NCBI GenBank assembly: GCA_964561005.1
Contig: CAZLNO010000044.1
Location: 1 to 28,735 of the forward strand
Direction: 5' to 3'
From: CAZLNO01 sp964561005
GTDB lineage: Bacteria > Pseudomonadota > Alphaproteobacteria > Kiloniellales > Rhodovibrionaceae
Length of the DNA: 28,735 nucleotides
Positions within the stretch are counted from its first letter, which is position 1, and each line of letters begins with the position of its first letter. Position numbers and translations under genes: made by a program. Below the pieces are notes generated by a model that was not told the origin of the DNA, did no database searches, and saw only the letters and a list, made by a program, of their open reading frames with translations. This document shows positions 22,658-28,735 of the stretch, in pieces.

Positions 22658-23463
22658 TCTGGCAGGCCGAATTCCTCTGGCGCGCTCTTATCGCCGCCCT
22701 GGGTGTGGCCGTCGTCGCGGCGCCGCTGGGCTGCTTCGTCGTCTGGCGCCGCATGGCCTACTTCGGCACCAGCCTGGCGCACACCGCCTTCCTGGGCATC
22801 GCCCTCGGCATCGCCATCGGCGTCGACCCCATGTTCGGCATCGCCGCCGCCTCCATCGCGGTGGCGCTGCTGCTGGTGCTGTTGCAGCGTCAGCGGCGGC
22901 TGGCCGACGACACCCTGCTGGGCATTCTGGCGCACGGCGGCATGGCGCTGGGGCTCGTGGCGCTCAGCTTTCTGGAAGGTCTGCGGGTCGACCTGCTGAC
23001 CTATCTCTTCGGCGACGTGCTGGCGGTGAGCTGGGGCGACATCGCCTGGATTTACGCGGCCGGGGCCGCGGCGCTGCTCGGGCTGCTGGCGCTGTGGCGG
23101 CACCTGCTGCTGGTGTCGGTGCACGCCGAGCTGGCGGCCGTGGAAGGCGTGCCGGTGCTGGCCGTGCGCCTGGCCTTCATGCTGATGCTGGCGGTCATGA
23201 TCGCGATCGCCATGAAGGTGGTGGGCATCCTGCTGATCACCTCGCTGCTGATCATCCCCGCCGCCGCCGCCCGCCGCTTCGCCGCCACGCCCGAGCGCAT
23301 GGCCGTCCTGGCCGCGGTGGCCGGCGTGCTGGCGGTGATCGGCGGCCTCGCCGCCTCGGTCATCTGGGACGTGCCGTCGGGCCCGGCCATCGTGGCCGTG
23401 GCCGTCCTGCTCTTCGCCCTCACCACCTTGCCGGGCCTCGCGGGCCGACGCGCGGAAAGCTGA
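22654..23463 (+). CDS. znuB: Zinc ABC transporter permease ZnuB
   Basis: This 269-residue inner-membrane permease of the ABC-3 family has about seven to eight hydrophobic helices. LGCFVVWRRMAYFGTSLAHTAFLGIALG near the N-terminus and MKVVGILLITSLLIIPAAAAR near residue 190-210 are family hallmarks; the former leads into the coupling region for ZnuC. Length is normal. Its ATG overlaps the znuC TGA (ATGA). It closes the zur-znuC-znuB operon; znuA is supplied from the opposite strand. Confidence 0.97.
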
Positions 23464-23599
23464 TTGGCCGGCGGCGCCAGGCTTGACCCGCCCCGGCGCG
23501 CCGTGCACCAGGACGGCCGGGAGATTTGCGATTCGCCCGGGGAAGTGGAACACTCCCGTCCAGCAGGGACCACACAATCACGAAAGGACCATTTGCCGC

Positions 23600-23851
23600 A
23601 TGGATGAAAACCAGCAGCGCGACATCGCCGCGCGGAAAGTCCTCGAAGCCATGCAGTCGGCGATCGACGAGGGCGCGTCGTCCGATGTCGTGAAGCTCGT
23701 GACGCTGTCGGCGGCGATTACGAACTTCGTCAACGACCTGGGCGAGGAAGCCACCGCCAACATCCTGGAAACGCTGCCGGAGAAGGTCCGCAACGGCGCC
23801 TTCAGCCAGCCGGGCCGCGGCAGCCCCGCCGGCAACGGCAACGAGGGCTGA
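23600..23851 (+). CDS. Small hypothetical protein (83 aa)
   Basis: The ATG at 23600 is preceded by AAAGGA about ten bases upstream. The product is acidic and helical (KVLEAMQSAIDEGASSDVVK, then LSAAITNFVNDLGEEATANI) with a flexible Gly/Pro/Asn-rich tail from about 68. No cysteine, signal peptide or membrane helix is present. I do not recognise a family. Codon use and ribosome-binding site support coding. It lies 136 bases behind znuB and converges with the LOG gene; membership of the zinc operon is unlikely but not excluded. Confidence 0.7.
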   Translation: MDENQQRDIAARKVLEAMQSAIDEGASSDVVKLVTLSAAITNFVNDLGEEATANILETLPEKVRNGAFSQPGRGSPAGNGNEG

Positions 23852-23884
23852 GCCCGATCCGGCCGCAGGTGTCGCCCCGACCGC

Positions 23885-24706
23885 TCACAGCGAGGCGCCC
23901 GGCTCCGGCAGGGCGTAGTCGGTCAACTCCCGCGTCAGGTGTTCATAGGCCTCGTCGAGGGAATCGGTGATCATCACGAGGTCGAGGTCTTTCGCGTCGA
24001 TCGTGCCGTAGTTCACCAGCGCGTCGAAGTCGACCACCGTGCGCCAGAACTCGGAGCCATAGAGCACGATCGGCATGTGCTTGCGGATCTTGTGCGTCTG
24101 GAGCAGCGTCAGCATCTCGAACAGCTCGTCCATCGTGCCGAAGCCGCCAGGGAAGAAGACGATCGCCTTCGCCAGATAGGTGAACCAGAACTTCCGCATG
24201 AAGAAGTAGTGGAATTCGAACCCCAGCTCGCGGGTGACGTAGGGGTTCTCGTGCTGCTCCATCGGGATGGAGATCGAGAGGCCGACGTTCATCCCGCGCG
24301 CCTCCGAGGCGCCGCGGTTCGCCGCCTCCATGATCCCCGGCCCGCCGCCGGTGCAGACGACGAAGCGCCGCTCGGTGGCGTCCAGGTTCTTCGACCACTC
24401 GGTCAGGCGGCGCGCCAGCTCGCGCGCGTCCTCGTAGTACTTGGACATCGCCAGATCGCGCCGCACCGTCGCCGGGTCGAGACCGCCCTCGCCCGCCTCG
24501 GCCTTGCGCAGGTTTTCCTCGGCCACGTCGCGTGGCTTGATCCGCGCCGAGCCCATGAAGACGATGGTGTCGTCGACGCGGTACTGGGCGAAGCGGCTCT
24601 CCGGCTCCATGTACTCGGAGAGGATGCGCAGCGCGCGCGCGTGCTTGCTTTCCAGAAAGTCCCGGTCCTGGTAGGCCTTGGTCGGCTTGTGAAACTTGCG
24701 GGCCAT
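23885..24706 (-). CDS. LOG-family (TIGR00730-type Rossmann fold) protein
   Basis: This 273-residue protein has the LOG nucleotide-binding signatures GGGPGIMEAANRGA (120-133) and PGGFGTMDE (186-194), with R171/K172 before the latter. LOG enzymes release ribose 5-phosphate from cytokinin-type or other nucleoside monophosphates; older annotations call them lysine decarboxylases, wrongly. It has an N-terminal extension of about 45 residues compared with plant-type LOG, placing it among longer bacterial members. The physiological substrate is unknown. ATG 24706 is preferred; a GTG at 24742 would add 12 residues. It follows ppa on the same strand. Confidence 0.9.
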   Translation of the reverse strand: MARKFHKPTKAYQDRDFLESKHARALRILSEYMEPESRFAQYRVDDTIVFMGSARIKPRDVAEENLRKAEAGEGGLDPATVRRDLAMSKYYEDARELARRLTEWSKNLDATERRFVVCTGGGPGIMEAANRGASEARGMNVGLSISIPMEQHENPYVTRELGFEFHYFFMRKFWFTYLAKAIVFFPGGFGTMDELFEMLTLLQTHKIRKHMPIVLYGSEFWRTVVDFDALVNYGTIDAKDLDLVMITDSLDEAYEHLTRELTDYALPEPGASL

Positions 24707-24828
24707 GGTCGCCTTTCGCCGCTGGTTGAGAGTGTGCGCCACACAACACCCTCATAGCAACGCGGGCCGGCCGCCGCCAGAGGAAGACGCGGAAAGAAGG
24801 CGGGACGGCTGCAACGGCCCGGCGGCCG

Positions 24829-25377
24829 TCAGGACGCCTTCTTCCGATCCGCGCCGCCCGCCAGCTCGATCGCGTTCTCGATCATGCGACAGGCCTCGTC
24901 GGCCTCGCCCCAGCGCTTGACCTCGACCCACTTGTTGGTCTCCAGGTCCTTGTAGTGCTGGAAGAAGTGGGCGATCTGGTCGCGCAGGATGTTCGGCAGG
25001 TCGCGATAGGAGCTGACGTTGGTGAAGTAGGGGTGCAGCTCGTCGACCGGCACCGCCAGGATCTTCTCGTCCTGCCCCTTCTCGTCCTCCATGATCAGCA
25101 CGCCGATCGGCCGCGCCTTGACGATGGCGCCCGGCAGCACCGGAGTGCGGTTGGGAATCAGCACGTCCACCGGATCGCCGTCGTCGGACAGCGTGTGCGG
25201 GACGAAGCCATAGTTGCAGGGATAGAACATCGCGGTGTGCAGGAAGCGGTCCACGTACATCGCGCCCGAGTCCTTGTCGAGCTCGTATTTCACGGGATCG
25301 CTGCCCATCGGCACCTCGATCACGACGTTCACGTTCCACGGCGGATTGTCGCCCACCGGGATCTTGCTCAGGTCCAT
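24829..25377 (-). CDS. ppa: Inorganic pyrophosphatase (family I)
   Basis: This 182-residue soluble enzyme hydrolyses pyrophosphate to phosphate and drives biosynthetic reactions. Visible features are the N-terminal IEVPMGSDPVKYELDKDSG, the AMFYPCNYGFVPHT strand and the metal-binding D-G-D-P-V-D (66-71). KWVEVKRWG near the C-terminus is also conserved. Length is normal. A GGGGAAG ribosome-binding site lies before the ATG. It sits between a PBP gene and the LOG gene on the same strand. Confidence 0.97.
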   Translation of the reverse strand: MDLSKIPVGDNPPWNVNVVIEVPMGSDPVKYELDKDSGAMYVDRFLHTAMFYPCNYGFVPHTLSDDGDPVDVLIPNRTPVLPGAIVKARPIGVLIMEDEKGQDEKILAVPVDELHPYFTNVSSYRDLPNILRDQIAHFFQHYKDLETNKWVEVKRWGEADEACRMIENAIELAGGADRKKAS

Positions 25378-25482
25378 GAATCTTCCCCTTGTCGAGTCGG
25401 CGAATATCGGCCGGTCTGGTTCACGCGCCAGCGCACTCTGCTGTTATTCCGCGGGCGCAGGCAAGGAATTTTGTGCAGCGCA

Positions 25483-26994
25483 TCATAAATTTCCCACCCA
25501 GTGCCGCAGCAACCGCGCCTCCAGCGCCTTCGCCCGCCGCCGCCAGGCGGCCACGGCCGCTCGAACGGCTGGCGCGCGCTCATTCGCCCGTTCATCATAC
25601 GCCCGCCGCGCGGCACGGTCATTCTCGAACACGGCGAAGGCCAGGCGCCGACCACTTCGCGTGGAAAGGTAGCCGGCAAGGCCACTGGCGTAGTGCATCG
25701 TTCCCGTCTTCGCCCAGATCCGCAGCGCCACCGCGGGCGTCTCCAGCCGCCGGCCCAGCCCGCCGCCCCACCCGGCGGCCGGCAGCAGGTCGACAAGACC
25801 GCGCACGCTGCCGCCGGGCGCCGCATAGCGCCGATCGTGCGCATGGACCAGCATCGCCACGATCTGTGCCGGGCTGGCGCGACCGGCGGCGTTCAGGCCG
25901 GAATGGTTGCCCGGCGCGAAGCCCGTCCAGGCCACGTCCGGAAGGCGGCCCCGCCACCAGTCGCCCACCGCCGCGGCGGAGGCGGGCAACGGCAGGCCTT
26001 CGCCGCGCAGCGCCCGGCTGGTCGCCTGCCCGACAAGCTCCGCGACAAGGTTGTTGGAATACTTCAGCATGGCCTGGACGATGGCCGTCAGCGGCGGGCT
26101 GGCGTGACGTGCCAGGACGCGGGCCGCCGCCGGCTGCCGCCCTGGTCGTGGCGCCGGCAGCATCACGCCGACCTGCCGGCAGAGGCGGCGGAAGACCTGG
26201 GCGGTCGCGCGCGCGGGGTCCTTCATCGGCAGCCAGGTCCGGCCCTCGGCGGGCGCGTCGGGGTTCCGCCGCCAAAGGGTGCGGGCGCCGCCGGCTTGGG
26301 GAGCCCAGACCTGGCCGTCCGGCAGGGGCTCCTCGGCCGGCTCAAACGCCACGGCCGGCAGCGGCGGCAGGCTCTCGGCCTGCCAGCCCCGCCCCTCGGC
26401 GCCGGGCCGCCAGACGACGCGCAAACGGTTGAAGTCCAGGGAGAGCGACGCGACACCGGGGTTGTAGCGCGCGTCCGCCGGCTGGTCCGACGCGATGGCC
26501 GGCCGCGCCGGATAGCGCGTCGCGTCGTAGAGCAAGCGTCCCGTGATGCGCCGCACACCGCGATCGTGAAGCTGCCGGCAAAGGGCCAGCAGGCCGTCCG
26601 GCCCGAGCAACGGATCGCCGCCGCCCACCAGCACGAGGTCGCCAGGCAGGACTCCGTCGCGCCCCGCCGTCGTGCCGACGACGCGCGTCACGAAGCGGTG
26701 CCGGCCGCCCAGCACCTCCAGCGCGGCGACCGCCGTCGGCAACTTCGCCACGGATGCCGGCATGAAGAGCTCGTCGGCGTTGTGCGCCGCCACGACCGCG
26801 CCGCTGTCCAGGTCGCGCAGCAGGTAGCCGACCTGATCGGCCCGGAAGCCGGCGGCCGCGATGATCCGGGCCGGCTTGGCCGAAGCCGTCGCGGGCTCCG
26901 GCGATGCCAGGGTGCTGGTACAACCCGCCCCCAAAACGGCGACGAGAATCAGCATCCAGTATGCAGCACGGCGCGAACCGAAGACGCCAGCCAT
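25483..26994 (-). CDS. dacB: D-alanyl-D-alanine carboxypeptidase/endopeptidase, PBP4 type (peptidase S13)
   Basis: This 503-residue penicillin-binding protein trims or cuts peptidoglycan peptides in the periplasm. Active-site motifs are S81-V-A-K84 (PASVAKLPTAV), S313-N-N315 (KYSNNLVAEL) and K429-T-G (AKTGTMHY). The N-terminal hydrophobic segment ending LGAGC25 suggests a lipoprotein, though Gly at -3 is not a standard lipobox. ATG 26994 is chosen as the start of the export signal; an upstream frame to 27111 lies in the divergent hisC upstream region. S13 enzymes carry an insert between SxxK and SxN, seen here. It is followed by ppa after 105 bases. Confidence 0.94.
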   Translation of the reverse strand: MAGVFGSRRAAYWMLILVAVLGAGCTSTLASPEPATASAKPARIIAAAGFRADQVGYLLRDLDSGAVVAAHNADELFMPASVAKLPTAVAALEVLGGRHRFVTRVVGTTAGRDGVLPGDLVLVGGGDPLLGPDGLLALCRQLHDRGVRRITGRLLYDATRYPARPAIASDQPADARYNPGVASLSLDFNRLRVVWRPGAEGRGWQAESLPPLPAVAFEPAEEPLPDGQVWAPQAGGARTLWRRNPDAPAEGRTWLPMKDPARATAQVFRRLCRQVGVMLPAPRPGRQPAAARVLARHASPPLTAIVQAMLKYSNNLVAELVGQATSRALRGEGLPLPASAAAVGDWWRGRLPDVAWTGFAPGNHSGLNAAGRASPAQIVAMLVHAHDRRYAAPGGSVRGLVDLLPAAGWGGGLGRRLETPAVALRIWAKTGTMHYASGLAGYLSTRSGRRLAFAVFENDRAARRAYDERANERAPAVRAAVAAWRRRAKALEARLLRHWVGNL

Positions 26995-27156
26995 GACAGT
27001 TCCGGCCCCATCTCCCTGCCCCAATAAGGCGCGGCGCCACGGCGCCGCCCGGCCGAGGAGGCTAAGCCGAGCGCGACGCCGGCCGCAACGGCTTGGTCGC
27101 GGCGCCCGCATTGCCTATGCTCGCACGGAGCAAGGACAACGTAGAGACCCGACCCG

Positions 27157-28284
27157 ATGGCAGAGGCCCACATCCCCTTCACGCAGGTCGTGCGCGAGCT
27201 GCCTTCGACGACGCCCTTCGTCGGCCCGGAGGCGATCGAGCGCCAGCGCGGCTTTACATTCCGCGCGCGCCTGGGCGCGAACGAGAGCAACTTCGGCGTC
27301 TCCCCGAAGGCGCTGGCGGCCATGCGCGAGGAAGCCGCGCGCGCCTGCTGGTACGGCGATTCCGAGAACCACGACCTGCGCCGGGCGCTGGCGGGTCGCC
27401 TCGGCGTCCGGCCCGAGCACATCTGCGTGGGCGGCGGCATCGACGAGCTGCTCGGCCTGCTGGTGCGCGTGCTGGTGGCGCCGGGCACGCCGGTGGTGAC
27501 CTCGAAGGGCGCCTATCCCACCTTCAACTACCATGTGAACGGCTACGGCGGGGTGCTGCACACGGTGCCCTACCGCGACGACCACGAGGACATGGACGCC
27601 CTGCTGGCCAAGGCGCGCGAGATGAAGGCGCCGCTGGTCTACCTGTCCAACCCGGACAATCCGATGGGCAACTGGCATCCCGCGGAAGCCGTGCGGGACT
27701 TCATCGCCGCGCTGCCCGAGGATACCGTGCTGGTGCTGGACGAGGCCTATGCGGAGTTCGGGCCGGACGCGGCCATTGCGCCGTTCGAGCCCGACGACCC
27801 GCGGGTCGTGCGCATGCGCACCTTCTCCAAGATCTATGGCATGGCCGGGCAGCGCATCGGCTACGCCGTCGCGCACCCGGAGATGATCTCGGGCTTCAAC
27901 AAGGTCCGCAACCACTTCGGCGTCAACCGCGTCGCCCAGGTCGGCGCTCTGGCGGCGCTGGAGGACGACGACTTCGTGCGCGAGGTGCTGGCCGAGGTAC
28001 GGCAAGGCCGCGAGGACTATGCGCGGCTTGCCGCGCGGCTCGGCTTCACGGCGCTGCCCTCGGCGACCAACTTCGTCACGATCGACGTGGGCGGCGGCAA
28101 CCGGGCGCGCTGGCTGCTCAAGGCGCTGCAGGCCGAGCGGGTGTTCATCCGCATGCCGGCGGTCCCGCCGCTGGACCGCTGCATCCGTGTCACCGTGGGC
28201 ACGCCGGACGAGCGCGCCATCTTCGCCGAGGCCCTGGAGAAGGTCGCCGCGCGGCTGCCGGCGGAGGCCGAGGCGGGCGGCTAA
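27157..28284 (+). CDS. hisC: HisC-family pyridoxal-phosphate aminotransferase
   Basis: This 375-residue fold-type I aminotransferase carries FRARLGANESNFG, the phosphate-contact region VGGGIDELLGLL, N168 in LSNPDNPMG, D195 and Y198 (LDEAYAEF), and the Schiff-base Lys K225 in TFSKIYGMAGQRIGY. The pattern fits histidinol-phosphate aminotransferases and their relatives that act on aromatic or other amino acids. No other his genes are nearby, and alphaproteobacteria often have extra HisC-like copies, so the real substrate is open. GTAGAG-type spacing precedes ATG 27157. The gene is divergent from dacB. Confidence 0.88.
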   Translation: MAEAHIPFTQVVRELPSTTPFVGPEAIERQRGFTFRARLGANESNFGVSPKALAAMREEAARACWYGDSENHDLRRALAGRLGVRPEHICVGGGIDELLGLLVRVLVAPGTPVVTSKGAYPTFNYHVNGYGGVLHTVPYRDDHEDMDALLAKAREMKAPLVYLSNPDNPMGNWHPAEAVRDFIAALPEDTVLVLDEAYAEFGPDAAIAPFEPDDPRVVRMRTFSKIYGMAGQRIGYAVAHPEMISGFNKVRNHFGVNRVAQVGALAALEDDDFVREVLAEVRQGREDYARLAARLGFTALPSATNFVTIDVGGGNRARWLLKALQAERVFIRMPAVPPLDRCIRVTVGTPDERAIFAEALEKVAARLPAEAEAGG

Positions 28285-28325
28285 ACACCCGCACCCCATC
28301 CGGCGACGGGTTGGAGACACGCGCC

Positions 28326-28703
28326 ATGGCGCAAAGGGTTGGCTGCTGCGGCTTCGGCCAGGCGCGCGCGAAAGACTTCGAACGGTTCGCCGTCGTCGAG
28401 GTGCAGAAGATCTTCTACGAGCCGCGCGGCGAGGCCTGGACCACCGAGCTGGTTCGCGGCCTCTGCGACGAATTGAACCTGGTGCACGGCGGCGACCCGC
28501 TCCAGCGCCGTCCCGCGCGCGGCGATTTCGCCTATTTCGGCCTGCATGGCCGAACGGGCTATCGCTATCGCCATGGCGACGCGGACCTGCGCGAGATCGC
28601 GGCGACGGCCGCGCCCTACGACACCGCCTATTGCCTGTTCAACAACATGACGATGCTGGAGGACGCTGACCGCCTTCGTCGCCTTCTTGCCCCGCCGGCC
28701 TAG
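28326..28703 (+). CDS. DUF72 family protein with large internal deletion
   Basis: This 125-residue frame joins both ends of a DUF72 TIM-barrel-like protein, normally about 240 residues. Residues 1-33 (VGCCGFGQARAKDFERFAVV, then EVQKIFYEP) match the beginning. Residues 34-125 (RGEAWTTELVRGLCDELNLV, then GDFAYFGLHGRTGYRYRHGD and YCLFNNMTMLEDADRL) match the end. The middle, about 100-120 residues with several barrel strands, is missing in frame at about 28425. It could be a decayed gene that stayed open by chance or a reduced functional form. It follows hisC by 41 bases on the same strand. Confidence 0.75.
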   Translation: MAQRVGCCGFGQARAKDFERFAVVEVQKIFYEPRGEAWTTELVRGLCDELNLVHGGDPLQRRPARGDFAYFGLHGRTGYRYRHGDADLREIAATAAPYDTAYCLFNNMTMLEDADRLRRLLAPPA

Positions 28704-28735
28704 CGGTTCAACCCGGAGAGACGCGACCTGCTGAC

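Overview
The window is very GC-rich with strong G/C preference at third codon positions. Its gene set points to an alphaproteobacterium, probably of the Rhodospirillales type: a GltX/NadE pair, a ligase-associated helicase with PdeM, a DUF29 protein, Zur-ZnuABC, and palindromic repeats of the kind scattered through alphaproteobacterial chromosomes. This placement is inference; no marker gene in the window fixes it.

Left end (1-1614): the terminus of an integrated element. A tRNA-Val(CAC) gene is followed, on the same strand, by a complete tyrosine recombinase. The recombinase stop overlaps the GTG start of a second, homologous but truncated integrase-like frame. That frame runs into a fragment of an IS256-type transposase at the window edge. 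The element therefore extends leftward out of the window, with the tRNA 3' end as the likely attachment site.

1615-4412: a scar region. It holds a 3'-truncated ISL3-type transposase, a sulfotransferase reading frame with no usable start codon, a 51-codon small gene and a DUF3108 gene lacking its 5' half.

4338-10129 (minus strand): housekeeping genes. They are a phosphoglycolate phosphatase-like HAD enzyme, a GntR/FCD regulator, an SRAP protein directly behind glutamyl-tRNA synthetase, and glutamine-dependent NAD synthetase. A twin-hairpin palindromic repeat separates gltX from nadE.

10254-17153 (plus strand): DNA repair interleaved with toxin-antitoxin genes. The order is hicB-hicA, a ligase-associated DEXH helicase carrying an in-frame palindromic repeat insertion, vapB-vapC, pdeM, a photolyase and a small Tat-exported protein. 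No DNA ligase or ligase-associated exonuclease is present here.

17334-23463: a minus-strand run (znuA, His-rich outer-membrane-type protein, FAD oxidoreductase, DUF29) and a divergent plus-strand operon (zur-znuC-znuB). A Zur-box-like palindrome sits between znuA and zur, and a second related site lies before the His-rich protein. This suggests one zinc-uptake regulon with an uncharacterised envelope component.

23600-28703: a small 83-aa protein, then on the minus strand dacB-type PBP, inorganic pyrophosphatase and a LOG-family protein. On the plus strand follow a HisC-family aminotransferase and an internally deleted DUF72 protein. The only RNA gene seen is the tRNA, and no CRISPR array was seen.
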